Assembly (NCBI RefSeq): GCF_011043555.1 | Contig: NZ_JAAKGS010000002.1 | Coordinates: 496,001 to 560,000, forward strand | Direction of reading: 5' to 3' | Length of the DNA: 64,000 nt | Source of the DNA: Sphingobacterium sp. SGR-19 | Lineage (GTDB): Bacteria > Bacteroidota > Bacteroidia > Sphingobacteriales > Sphingobacteriaceae | Shown: positions 1 through 8,270 of the stretch, in pieces | Layout of the letters: each line of letters opens with the position of its first letter | How positions within the stretch are numbered: the first letter of the stretch is position 1 | Program-made: the position numbers and the translations under genes | Notes under the pieces: generated by a model | What the model was told of the DNA's origin: nothing | What the model saw: only the letters and a program-made list of their open reading frames with translations | The model's database searches: none

Positions 1-106
1 TTTTTAGGTTTTCTTGGTTGATCTGTGCTAAAACAGATTGAAAGGGAATAAATAATAGAAAATGTAGCGCTATTATATAAAAAGAAAATGGGGCTTTATT
101 TTTCAT
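1..106 (-). CDS. Secreted protein, N-terminal fragment (runs off left edge)
   Basis: An open frame begins with ATG at 106 on the minus strand and runs to the window edge (35 codons). The peptide starts MKNKAPFSFY and has a hydrophobic stretch ending ...FQSVLAQ, a good Sec signal peptide with cleavage near residue 28 and a polar sequence following. It starts 13 bp after the lspA stop and is probably the last visible member of the ileS-dksA-lspA run. Function cannot be stated from 35 residues. The start is inferred from the signal peptide and the spacing. Confidence 0.65.
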   Translation of the reverse strand, partial: MKNKAPFSFYIIALHFLLFIPFQSVLAQINQENLK

Positions 107-119
107 GCCCCAAAGATAC

Positions 120-770
120 TTAATCTTCTAAAACTTCGCTGTTCACGCTTTCTTTTTCTACGTGTTCCTCTTTGAAATAACGTTTCTGAAAAATGAGAAT
201 AAGGAATACACCAACAGAGATGGCGGAGTCAGCGATATTGAATACAGGTCGGAAAAACAGGAAATGCTCTCCCCCCCAAATAGGGAACCAATCGGGGAAA
301 TTACCCTCGATTAAGGGGAAATAAAGCATATCTACGACTTTTCCGTGAAATAAAGAGGAGTATCCTCCGCCGTCGGGAAATAGGACAGCTTTTTCGTAGA
401 ACGTACTTTCGCTGAATATAACGCCGTAAAAAGTGGAATCGATTATGTTGCCCAACGCACCGGCAAATATCAACGCGACATTGAGGATAAAGCCCCGGTG
501 GTATTTGTTTTTAACCATATAATGCAAACCGTACCCGATGCCTATCACCGCGACGATTCGAAACAAGGTCAGGAAAAGCTTCCCGAACTCTCCGCCAAAT
601 TCCATACCGTAAGCCATCCCGTTATTCTCAATAAAGTGGATGAGAAACTTGTTGCCAATGATATTAAAATCCTGTCCGATGGTCATATTGAGTTTTACCC
701 AGAATTTGGATGCTTGATCGATAAACAGGATAATAGCAATCAGTAAGAGTGGTCGGTTATAGCCTTTCAT
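120..770 (-). CDS. lspA: Lipoprotein signal peptidase (signal peptidase II)
   Basis: Inner-membrane aspartyl protease that removes the signal peptide of diacylated prolipoproteins. The 216-residue protein has four hydrophobic segments and the family's conserved blocks: an ENNGMAYG motif near residue 48, GALGNIIDS near 104, and the two catalytic-aspartate blocks VVDML (Asp147) and FNIADSAIS (Asp181). It is longer than the E. coli enzyme (164 aa), mainly through a loop between residues 113 and 145, as is common in Bacteroidota. It lies 63 bp downstream of the DksA-like gene and probably shares its transcript. Many lipoproteins encoded in this window would be its substrates. Confidence 0.95.
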   Translation of the reverse strand: MKGYNRPLLLIAIILFIDQASKFWVKLNMTIGQDFNIIGNKFLIHFIENNGMAYGMEFGGEFGKLFLTLFRIVAVIGIGYGLHYMVKNKYHRGFILNVALIFAGALGNIIDSTFYGVIFSESTFYEKAVLFPDGGGYSSLFHGKVVDMLYFPLIEGNFPDWFPIWGGEHFLFFRPVFNIADSAISVGVFLILIFQKRYFKEEHVEKESVNSEVLED

Positions 771-833
771 AAGTACAAAAAAATGGAGATGCTTAAATAT
801 AATATTTTGAACATCTCCATGCTATCTCAATTG

Positions 834-1214
834 TTAATATTGTTTATTTTTCGCCTCAATGCTCAATGTGGTGTGCGGTACGGCTTTTAAACGCTCTTTT
901 TGGATTAACTTTCCGGTTTCACGGCAGATGCCGTACGTTTTGTTTTCAATACGTACCAATGCAGCTTCCAAATTGTCAATAAATTTTTTCTGACGAGCAG
1001 CAAGCTGGTTTGTTTGCTCCTTTTCCAGCGTCGCTGAACCATCTTCTAACGTTTTATATGTCCCCGCGGTATCGTCCGTTCCATTGGCGTTGCTACTGCT
1101 CAGCGAAGACGTCAAAGCTGCAAGCTCTTCTTTTGCGATACGAAGCTTTTCAAGAATAATCTCTTTGAATTCTTGAAGTTCAGCATCACTGTAGCGTGTT
1201 TTTTCTGTACTCAT
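834..1214 (-). CDS. TraR/DksA-family protein with degenerate zinc finger
   Basis: A 126-residue protein of the DksA/TraR superfamily, whose members bind the RNA polymerase secondary channel. The N-terminal half is helical and charged, as expected for the coiled coil, followed by an Ala/Ser/Thr-rich insert at residues 33-52. The C-terminal finger region reads TYGICRETGKLI followed by a VPHTTLSIEAK tail, the version typical of Bacteroidota. Only one cysteine (Cys97) remains of the usual four, so zinc binding of the classical kind is unlikely. It lies 8 bp downstream of ileS and upstream of lspA, an arrangement that suggests co-transcription. The exact role in Bacteroidota is not established by the sequence. 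Confidence 0.85.
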   Translation of the reverse strand: MSTEKTRYSDAELQEFKEIILEKLRIAKEELAALTSSLSSSNANGTDDTAGTYKTLEDGSATLEKEQTNQLAARQKKFIDNLEAALVRIENKTYGICRETGKLIQKERLKAVPHTTLSIEAKNKQY

Positions 1215-1222
1215 TCTCCTAA

Positions 1223-4200
1223 TTAATTTTTATCAACAATTACTCTTAACTCCGTGCCATCGATCTCGATAGTATCTCCTGATTCCAACGGTCCTGCATT
1301 AAAATCAATAGAGTTTGCCAGAATTTCGGTGCAAATATACGATAAATTATTCTCTACAGCTTCTTGTATTTCAGTATTTTGAGTTATTGTCACTTTAATT
1401 CTATCCGTGACCTCAAAACCCTTCTCTTTGCGGAGATTCTGTATACGGTTAACCAGTTCTCTGGACATCCCTTCTTTTTTCAGTTCAGGGGTAATATTAA
1501 TGTCCAACGCAACGGTTAATTTCCCCAGATTGGCAACCTGCCATCCGGCAACATCTTCTGCGATAATGTCTACGTCTTCTGGTTGAATTGTATAGAGGGT
1601 GCCTTCTAGCTTTAACGATCCCTCGTGTTCTAGTAAGCTAATTTGTTCATCGTTCAAGGACTGGATGGCCGCAGCCACCGTTTTCATATCCTTTCCTACT
1701 TTAGCGCCTAGAACCTTAAAGTTTGGTTTTATTTTCTTTTTGATGATTCCCGCCGTATCCGTAATGAAGGATATCTCCTTAATATTTGTTTCCGATAAAA
1801 TAAGTTCTTTGACTTTTTCTACTTTTTCTTGGAAAGCATTGTCTAATACCGGAACTAAAATTTTGTTTAGTGGTTGACGAACATTAATACCTGTTTTCTT
1901 CCGCAAGGACAATGTCAGTGATGAGATGTCTTGTGCCAACGCCATGCGTTCCTCTAGGTCTTTATCCACCAGATCCGCATGATAAGCAGGGAAATCTGCC
2001 AAGTGTACCGATTCGTATGGTTCTTTTTTAGAGACCGCATTTAAATCGAGATACAACCGATCGGAGAAGAAAGGCGAAATAGGTGACATCAGCTTTGCAA
2101 CTGTGTCCAGACAGGTGTATAATGTCTGATATGCCGAAATTTTATCTTCGGTATAATCCCCTTTCCAAAAACGACGGCGGCATAAACGCACATACCAGTT
2201 GCTCAGATGCTCGTCAACAAAATTCTGGATAGCACGCGCGGCTTTAGTAGGTTCAAAGTCCGCATAGTATCCGTCTACTTCTTTGGTTAAGCTGTTCAAT
2301 AACGAGATAATCCAACGATCAATTTCCGGACGCTTTTCTATGGCAATATCCGGCTCGCTATAGTTGAAATTATCAATATTGGCATATAGCGCGAAGAAAG
2401 CGTAGGTATTATACAAGGTGCCGAAGAATTTACGACGAACCTCATCCAGTCCCTCTTCGTTAAATTTAAGGTTGTCCCACGGTGCCGCATTGCTGATCAT
2501 ATACCAACGGGTTGCGTCAGCACTGTATTTATCAATAGTGACAAACGGATCAACGGCGTTGCCCAAACGCTTGGACATCTTGTTGCCGTTTTTATCTAAT
2601 ACCAAACCGTTTGAAACGACATTTTTAAATGCCACCGATCCGCGGATCATCGTGGAAATCGCATGAAGGGTAAAAAACCAACCACGGGTTTGGTCTACAC
2701 CCTCTGCAATGAAATCCGCCGGAAAGGCATCCTCGTATCCGTCTTTGAAAGGATGTTCTCCTCCGCGGGCTAACTTATCATGGTCAATTCCCCATTGCGC
2801 GTACGGCATTGCTCCCGAGTCAAACCATACGTCTATTAAATCGGGTTCGCGGAACATCCTTTGCCCATTGTCAGAAACCAGGACGATATCGTCTACATAC
2901 GGGCGATGCAGATCGAGCGTATCGGTTCCAAATTTATCCAGATAAGATTGGTTCACGGCTTTCTCTTCCGCATTCAAAACGTCTGACTGTATTGCTTGTT
3001 CTAAACGTGTCTTTAACTCTGGCAAGGAACCCACACATATTTCTTCATTCTCGTCCGCTGAACGCCATATCGGAAGCGGTGTCCCCCAATAACGGGAACG
3101 GGAAAGGTTCCAATCCACGAGGTTTTCCAGCCAGTTTCCAAAACGGCCCGAACCTGTTGCTTCTGGCTTCCAGTTAATGGTTTGGTTTAATGCTACCAAC
3201 TTGTCTTTAACAGCTGTTGTGCGGATAAACCAACTATCTAGCGGATAATACAATACCGGTTTGTCTGTACGCCAGCAATGGGGATAGGAGTGTTCGTATT
3301 TCTTGACGTCAAAGGCTTTATTTTCCTCTTTTAATTTAATAGCAATTAAGACGTCTGTAGGTTTAAAGTCTTTTTCCGCGCGCTCTTCTGCCGAATAATA
3401 TTCTTCTTTTACAAAACGACCTGCAAAGTCGGTTATTTCGTTGACGAAACGTCCGGTACGGTCTACGGTAGGGACGTCCTTCCCGTTTTCATCGCGTACC
3501 AAAATAGCCGGAATACCATGCTCCTTACAGACTCTAAAGTCATCTGCACCGTAAGTTGGTGATGCGTGTACGATACCCGTACCGTCTTCGGTGGTTACGA
3601 AATCTCCTGGAATTACACGAAAGGCTTTTTCCAACAATTCTTCGTTGGTGACATAGGGTAGGAGTTGATGGTAACGCAAACCTACTAATGCTTCCCCTTT
3701 AAATTCAGCAGCGATTTCCCAAGGTACGATTTTATCTCCCACTTTATAGTCCTGGAAAGACGCTTGTTGCCCCTCGGCTTTAAAATGTTTTCCGATCAGG
3801 TTTTTCGCTAAAATAACGGACACCGGAAGGCCTGTATATTGATTAAAGGTTTTTACCTTGACATAGTCAATGTTTTTACCGACGACCAATGCCGAGTTAC
3901 CTGGTAATGTCCAGGGGGTGGTCGTCCATGCAATAAAAGCAACGTCTTCTTCCTCAGAGTCCACCAAGGTGGTTATAAGCGGGTGTACCTGTGTTTTATC
4001 TATGCGGAATTCCGCAACAATCGTAGTGTCTTTGACATCTTTGTATGTTCCCGGCTGGTTCAGCTCATGCGAACTCAAACCAGTTCCGGCAGCAGGGGAG
4101 TAAGGTTGTATGGTATAACCTTTGTATAAAAGACCTTTCTTGTAGAGCTCTTTCAATAGATACCATAAGGTTTCTATATATTCGTTCTGGTAGGTGATAT

Positions 4201-4639
4201 ACGGATTACTGAGATCAACCCAATAACCCATTTTTTGGGTAAGGTCATTCCATACATCCGTATATTTCATTACCTCTTTCCGACAAGCGTCATTATAAGC
4301 TTCGACACTGATTTTTTTGCCGATATCTTCTTTTGTAATGCCTAGTGTTTTTTCAACGGCAAGTTCAATAGGCAATCCGTGTGTATCCCATCCCCCCTTA
4401 CGCTTTACCTGGAAGCCTTTTAACGTTTTATAGCGACAGAAAATATCCTTGATGGAACGCGCCATAACATGGTGGATACCCGGCATACCGTTAGCAGACG
4501 GGGGACCTTCGTAAAAAGTATATGGTTTATTGGCGGGACGATTGGATATACTTTTTTCAAAGATATTGTTCGATTCCCACCGTTTTAGTATTTCTCTACC
4601 TATTTCAGGCAAGTTTAACTGCTTATATTCCTTGTACAT
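1223..4639 (-). CDS. ileS: Isoleucyl-tRNA synthetase, IleRS2-like with GxHH signature
   Basis: Class I aminoacyl-tRNA synthetase that charges tRNA-Ile, in the cytoplasm. The 1138-residue length and the absence of a C-terminal Cys zinc finger fit the long, eukaryote-like IleRS2 type rather than the 938-aa E. coli type. The nucleotide-binding signature, normally HxGH, reads G-I-H-H at residues 54-57 (context ANGMPGIHHV), with the first and third positions exchanged. The second signature KMSKR is intact at 687-691. The editing domain lies between, and the anticodon-binding domain follows residue ~720. It is the first gene of the run leading to the DksA-like gene and lspA. The start ATG at 4639 gives a standard N-terminus. 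Confidence 0.96.
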   Translation of the reverse strand: MYKEYKQLNLPEIGREILKRWESNNIFEKSISNRPANKPYTFYEGPPSANGMPGIHHVMARSIKDIFCRYKTLKGFQVKRKGGWDTHGLPIELAVEKTLGITKEDIGKKISVEAYNDACRKEVMKYTDVWNDLTQKMGYWVDLSNPYITYQNEYIETLWYLLKELYKKGLLYKGYTIQPYSPAAGTGLSSHELNQPGTYKDVKDTTIVAEFRIDKTQVHPLITTLVDSEEEDVAFIAWTTTPWTLPGNSALVVGKNIDYVKVKTFNQYTGLPVSVILAKNLIGKHFKAEGQQASFQDYKVGDKIVPWEIAAEFKGEALVGLRYHQLLPYVTNEELLEKAFRVIPGDFVTTEDGTGIVHASPTYGADDFRVCKEHGIPAILVRDENGKDVPTVDRTGRFVNEITDFAGRFVKEEYYSAEERAEKDFKPTDVLIAIKLKEENKAFDVKKYEHSYPHCWRTDKPVLYYPLDSWFIRTTAVKDKLVALNQTINWKPEATGSGRFGNWLENLVDWNLSRSRYWGTPLPIWRSADENEEICVGSLPELKTRLEQAIQSDVLNAEEKAVNQSYLDKFGTDTLDLHRPYVDDIVLVSDNGQRMFREPDLIDVWFDSGAMPYAQWGIDHDKLARGGEHPFKDGYEDAFPADFIAEGVDQTRGWFFTLHAISTMIRGSVAFKNVVSNGLVLDKNGNKMSKRLGNAVDPFVTIDKYSADATRWYMISNAAPWDNLKFNEEGLDEVRRKFFGTLYNTYAFFALYANIDNFNYSEPDIAIEKRPEIDRWIISLLNSLTKEVDGYYADFEPTKAARAIQNFVDEHLSNWYVRLCRRRFWKGDYTEDKISAYQTLYTCLDTVAKLMSPISPFFSDRLYLDLNAVSKKEPYESVHLADFPAYHADLVDKDLEERMALAQDISSLTLSLRKKTGINVRQPLNKILVPVLDNAFQEKVEKVKELILSETNIKEISFITDTAGIIKKKIKPNFKVLGAKVGKDMKTVAAAIQSLNDEQISLLEHEGSLKLEGTLYTIQPEDVDIIAEDVAGWQVANLGKLTVALDINITPELKKEGMSRELVNRIQNLRKEKGFEVTDRIKVTITQNTEIQEAVENNLSYICTEILANSIDFNAGPLESGDTIEIDGTELRVIVDKN

Positions 4640-4732
4640 CCGAAATTGCGATTGTTTTTTTAAAGGTCGCTAATTTAGTGATTTTAAATGGAAAATAGTA
4701 GTGAAGTTTTGTGTCGCTCAAGCCGCGACTGG

Positions 4733-4935
4733 CTTTTCCTTTTTTTTCCGCAAAAAAAGGAAACAAAAAAACTCACCACTTTAAAATTTTGAAAGAGTGG
4801 TAGTGCATCTATCATATTTCTACAATTTCAAAATTTTATATGTGGCATTGGAGGCTAAGGAAGGGATCGTGCATTAAATCATGTCTATCATTTAATCATA
4901 TGAACCGAGCGTAGCGAGCTCATGAATACGATTGA
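4733..4935. repeat. Dispersed intergenic repeat, copy A
   Basis: The 329-bp gap between the ileS start and the Fe-S carrier gene holds no gene I can support. It contains an A/T-run hairpin (4740-4770), then an ordered set of blocks: aaatttTga, a TTTCTACA block at about 4821, a cATTG.agg.TAAGGAAGGGAT block at about 4850-4868, and GAGCGTAGCGAG at 4908-4919. The same blocks recur in the same order at 27.64-27.95 kb, also next to a gene end. The copies are clearly diverged, so this is a degenerate repeat family and not a recent insertion. Confidence 0.55.
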
Positions 4936-4968
4936 GAACAAACACAAATGAATATCCTAGTTCAGACA

Positions 4969-5322
4969 CTATGCCGAAAACGAACTTCCGCAACCGCAAG
5001 TGCTTGTCGCATTCGGATTGTTAAAAGTAAAACCTCGCGCATCCAGGCCACTTTTGAAATCTATTTCCATGCCGGCCAAATAGAGTCCGTGCGCCTTGTT
5101 CATAAAAACACGAATGCCCGCTATTGTATATTCGTTGTCGCCGTCTTTCTTTTGATCAAAACCGAGTATATAGCTCATACCTGAACAGCCTCCGCCTTCA
5201 ACACCAACACGCAAACCGAAATCTGCGCCGATTTCCTGTTGGTCGATCAACTTTTTCAATTCCGCTACCGCTCCTTCGGTTAAGGTTACAGGGGCGGTGT
5301 TCGTTGTAGTTTCTGTACTCAT
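4969..5322 (-). CDS. A-type iron-sulfur cluster carrier (HesB/IscA family)
   Basis: A small (117 aa) A-type carrier that accepts an Fe-S cluster and passes it to apo-proteins. The three ligand cysteines are all present: Cys46 in GGGCSGMSY, and Cys109 and Cys111 in the C-terminal CGCG motif. This matches IscA/SufA/ErpA, but the subtype cannot be chosen from sequence alone, so no symbol is given. A perfect -7 box (TAAATTTG on the minus strand, 5350-5357) lies 28 bp upstream of the ATG, with no clear -33 box. It is a single-gene unit between ileS and the divergent glyA. Confidence 0.93.
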   Translation of the reverse strand: MSTETTTNTAPVTLTEGAVAELKKLIDQQEIGADFGLRVGVEGGGCSGMSYILGFDQKKDGDNEYTIAGIRVFMNKAHGLYLAGMEIDFKSGLDARGFTFNNPNATSTCGCGSSFSA

Positions 5323-5493
5323 TACGCGTTGTTTATATGTTTATTGCCACAAATTTACATCTTTCTTTTAGAGAAGCTTTTGGGAGCGGGCTATTTTTGA
5401 CAATAATAAAACATTCCTAAATCTTTTATGGATTTATCGTATATTTCCTCTGAAATGTCTATTTTTAAGGCAGAGGAGAGCGAAATGAAAAAT

Positions 5494-5535
5494 TCATGAT
5501 TATATGCTGTAGAATTAAATTGCATATAATCACGA
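5494..5535. promoter_or_regulatory. Long inverted repeat overlapping the glyA -33 region
   Basis: Arms of 14 bp (5494-5507 and 5522-5535) match at 13 of 14 positions around a 14-bp spacer. The inner ten bases, GATTATATGC/GCATATAATC, are perfect. The right arm lies over the position of the -33 element and just before the glyA -7 box, so it is placed like an operator. It is not followed by a T-tract and lies upstream of the gene, so terminator function is unlikely. The binding protein is unknown. Confidence 0.5.
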
Positions 5536-5550
5536 TTTTATTTAGGTTTG
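5520..5550 (+). promoter_or_regulatory. glyA promoter
   Basis: A perfect -7 box TAGGTTTG lies at 5543-5550, and TTG at 5520-5522 is a partial -33 element 20 bp upstream. The predicted start of transcription is near 5556, leaving a 5' leader of about 40 nt before the glyA ATG at 5597. Confidence 0.6.
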
Positions 5551-5596
5551 CGCCAAAATATAGAAGTTTTTTATCATACTCCTTAAAAATAACACG

Positions 5597-6868
5597 ATGG
5601 AAAGAGATCAGGTCATTTTTAACCTAATAGCCGATGAGCTAAAGCGTCAAGAAGAAGGTATCGAATTGATCGCTTCAGAGAACTTTGTAAGTAAACAAGT
5701 GATGGAAGCCGCGGGTTCGGTTTTAACGAACAAATATGCAGAAGGCTTGCCCGGAAAGCGTTACTACGGAGGGTGTGAAGTGGTTGACGAGATTGAAGCA
5801 ATTGCTATCGACCGTGCAAAAAAATTGTTTGGCGCAACGTGGGTGAACGTACAGCCGCACTCTGGAGCGCAGGCAAACGCAGCTGTTTTCTTGGCGACGA
5901 TTCAGCCTGGTGATAAAATTTTAGGACTTGACCTATCTCATGGTGGACACTTGACGCATGGTTCGCCTGCGAATCTTTCTGGTAAAATTTATCAACCGTT
6001 ATTTTATGGAGTAAAAGAAGATACGGGTCTTATCGACTATGAACAGTTAGAAGAAACCGCATTGCGCGAAAAACCTAAAATGATCATATGTGGTGCTTCG
6101 GCGTATTCGCGCGATTGGGATTACGCTCGTATCCGTAAAGTAGCCGATGAAATCGGGGCGCTTGTATTAGCCGATATTTCACATCCGGCGGGATTGATAG
6201 CAAAAGGTTTATTGAATGATCCACTTCCACATTGTCATATCGTAACCACAACAACACACAAAACATTGCGTGGCCCTCGTGGTGGTATGATCATGGTTGG
6301 TCAGGATTTTGAGAATCCATGGGGTATTAAAACACCGAAAGGAGAAATCCGCACGATAACCCAGTTATTGGATTTGGCTGTGTTCCCAGGTACACAGGGA
6401 GGACCTTTGGAACATACGATTGCAGCGAAAGCTATTGCGTACGGAGAGGCGTTAAGCGATGAATACTTGGAATATGCTAAGCAAGTGCGTAAAAATGCAC
6501 AGACATTGGCTCAGTTCTTTGTTGATCGCGATTACAAGATCATTTCTGGAGGTACCGACAACCATTTGATGCTGGTCGATTTGCGTAACAAGGATATTTC
6601 GGGTAAAGAAGCGGAAGCGGTACTCGGTAAAGCCGGCATCACGACAAATAAAAACATGGTTCCGTTTGATACACGTTCGCCATTCGTTACATCGGGCGTA
6701 CGTTTCGGGACAGCAGCCGTTACCACGCGAGGTATCAAAGAGGGCGAAATCATCCAAATCGGTGAATTGATTGATGAAGCGTTGGCAAATCGTTCTAATG
6801 AAAGCGCTCTGGACGCGATTCACGGTAAAGTGAAGGCCTTGATGGCGCAATTTCCGTTATATAAGTAA
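5597..6868 (+). CDS. glyA: Serine hydroxymethyltransferase
   Basis: PLP enzyme that interconverts serine and glycine while charging tetrahydrofolate with a one-carbon unit, feeding purine and thymidylate synthesis. At 423 aa it has the usual bacterial length. The Schiff-base lysine is Lys222 within [14 protein letters not shown], and the N-terminal [10 protein letters not shown] and GKRYYGG blocks are typical. It is a single-gene unit with its own promoter, a large inverted repeat upstream and a strong terminator downstream. The purine genes purK-purE lie about 1 kb away, so a shared one-carbon/purine theme is possible but unproven. Confidence 0.97.
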   Translation: MERDQVIFNLIADELKRQEEGIELIASENFVSKQVMEAAGSVLTNKYAEGLPGKRYYGGCEVVDEIEAIAIDRAKKLFGATWVNVQPHSGAQANAAVFLATIQPGDKILGLDLSHGGHLTHGSPANLSGKIYQPLFYGVKEDTGLIDYEQLEETALREKPKMIICGASAYSRDWDYARIRKVADEIGALVLADISHPAGLIAKGLLNDPLPHCHIVTTTTHKTLRGPRGGMIMVGQDFENPWGIKTPKGEIRTITQLLDLAVFPGTQGGPLEHTIAAKAIAYGEALSDEYLEYAKQVRKNAQTLAQFFVDRDYKIISGGTDNHLMLVDLRNKDISGKEAEAVLGKAGITTNKNMVPFDTRSPFVTSGVRFGTAAVTTRGIKEGEIIQIGELIDEALANRSNESALDAIHGKVKALMAQFPLYK

Positions 6869-6899
6869 TAGCTTAATAAATAATATTCGATTATGGGAA

Positions 6900-6930
6900 A
6901 GGTGGGCAAAAATTGCCTGCCTTTTTTTTT
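6900..6930 (+). terminator. Intrinsic terminator of glyA
   Basis: A 10-bp stem (6900-6909 with 6913-6922, two G-U pairs) has a 3-nt loop and is followed by a run of nine T. It lies 32 bp after the glyA stop. Confidence 0.85.
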
Positions 6931-7039
6931 GGATATGGGGAATAAAAAAGGTAAATAAAGTAAACTATTTCAAGTATTTATTTGTTCTATCACAAAAAGT
7001 GAAAGATGTGTGAATAAATGTTAAAAAATAATTGTTTAA

Positions 7040-7070
7040 TTTGAATCTTCGTTATTTTTCACTTGCTTTG
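7040..7070 (+). promoter_or_regulatory. Promoter of the ECF sigma gene
   Basis: TTTG at 7040-7043 and TTGCTTTG (7 of 8 to TAnnTTTG) at 7063-7070 are separated by 19 bp, the preferred spacing for the Bacteroidota primary sigma factor. The leader to the ATG at 7154 is about 75-80 nt. Confidence 0.55.
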
Positions 7071-7153
7071 ATGTATGGTTATACAAACGAAAGGACGCCT
7101 ATAAAACACTTTACTCTTTAAAATAAATTCAAACATAAATCTAGGGATTTACT

Positions 7154-7744
7154 ATGAAAACGTTAAAAGAAAAAAGTGACCTTGAGTTGATTCAGGCTTA
7201 TGTCGCGGGGGATGAATCGGGGATAGAGGTGCTACTGAATAGATATAAGTCAAAAATATATACATCCATCTACCTACAAGTGAAAGACGAATATCTCGCA
7301 GAAGATATCTTTCAAGAAACCTTTATAAAGGTTATCAAAACACTAAAATCCGGGCGTTATAACGAAGAAGGTAAGTTTTTGCCGTGGGTCGTGCGTATTG
7401 CGCAAAATATGGTGATTGACCATTTTCGAAAAGAAAAACGAAGCCCAACGGTGGTGAGTAGTGAAGGCTACGATATTTTTGGTGTGCTGGAATTTGCCGA
7501 TGATAACGCGGAATCGAAATTGATGACTAATCAACGTGATGTAGATTTGCGGAAGATTATTCAAAAGTTACCCGATGATCAAAAGGAGGTTCTGATCATG
7601 CGCCATTTTTGTGATATGAGCTTTAAAGAAATTGCGGAAATAACCGATGTAAGTATCAATACGGCACTTGGTCGTATGCGCTATGCGCTAAACAATCTGC
7701 GAAAAATGATTGAGGAGCACAATATGCTATTGAATATGGGATAA
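7154..7744 (+). CDS. ECF-type RNA polymerase sigma factor
   Basis: A 196-residue sigma-70 family protein with only regions 2 and 4. Region 2 (about residues 25-95) includes DEYLAEDIFQETFIKV, and region 4 (about 135-190) has PDDQKEVLIMRHFCDMSFKEIA followed by a helix-turn-helix that contacts the -35/-33 element. It stands alone: no anti-sigma factor is encoded next to it, and the downstream purE is on the opposite strand. That differs from the second ECF gene in this window (52.6-53.1 kb), which has partners. A primary-type promoter lies about 85 bp upstream of the ATG. Confidence 0.92.
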   Translation: MKTLKEKSDLELIQAYVAGDESGIEVLLNRYKSKIYTSIYLQVKDEYLAEDIFQETFIKVIKTLKSGRYNEEGKFLPWVVRIAQNMVIDHFRKEKRSPTVVSSEGYDIFGVLEFADDNAESKLMTNQRDVDLRKIIQKLPDDQKEVLIMRHFCDMSFKEIAEITDVSINTALGRMRYALNNLRKMIEEHNMLLNMG

Positions 7745-7758
7745 ATAGGAGGGGAGAA

Positions 7759-8268
7759 CTAGAATTTCATGTTCTCCACTTCTTCTGCAGTTTCTTCTAC
7801 TTTCGCTTTGAGGTCTGCCTTAAAAGCCAAAACGGCTGCTGCTAAATCTTCCGAAGAAGTGGCTAAAATCTGTGCTGCTAAAATTCCGGCATTCTTTGCA
7901 GCATTCAACGCCACAGTGGCTACGGGGATCCCATTCGGCATTTGTAATATAGAAAGCACCGAATCCCAGCCATCAATAGAGTTCGAGGACTTTACGGGAA
8001 CACCGATTACGGGTAGGTGGGTAATAGAAGCAACCATTCCCGGTAGATGAGCGGCACCGCCAGCTCCTGCGATTATAACTTTCAACCCGCGCGTTGCAGC
8101 TGATTTCGCATAATCATACATTCGTTCGGGAGTACGATGAGCGGAAACGATAGAAACTTCGAAAGCCACTCCTAATTTTTTTAAAACCTCGATAGCATCC
8201 TGCATCACAGGGAGGTCCGATTTACTTCCCATGATGATACCTACTTTCGTTCTATTTTCTTGATTCAT
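7759..8268 (-). CDS. purE: N5-carboxyaminoimidazole ribonucleotide mutase
   Basis: Converts N5-CAIR to CAIR in purine biosynthesis, acting on the product of PurK. The protein shows the class I PurE blocks [23 protein letters not shown] (substrate and active-site His) and [12 protein letters not shown] place the start at the ATG at 8268 (169 aa). A longer frame upstream from 8304 would overlap purK by 34 bp and adds residues absent from typical PurE. With this start the gap after the purK stop is 2 bp, so the two genes are translationally close. Confidence 0.95.
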   Translation of the reverse strand: MNQENRTKVGIIMGSKSDLPVMQDAIEVLKKLGVAFEVSIVSAHRTPERMYDYAKSAATRGLKVIIAGAGGAAHLPGMVASITHLPVIGVPVKSSNSIDGWDSVLSILQMPNGIPVATVALNAAKNAGILAAQILATSSEDLAAAVLAFKADLKAKVEETAEEVENMKF

Positions 8269-8270
8269 TT

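Noticed and set aside
90..112. GGGGC/GCCCC inverted repeat after lspA, terminator-like
   Set aside because: The right arm borders the ATG and the left arm lies within the first codons of an open frame with a clear signal peptide; there is no T-run.
7753..7777. 7-bp hairpin at the end of the ECF sigma gene
   Set aside because: Short stem, no T-run, and it lies partly inside the purE 3' end; not convincing as a terminator.
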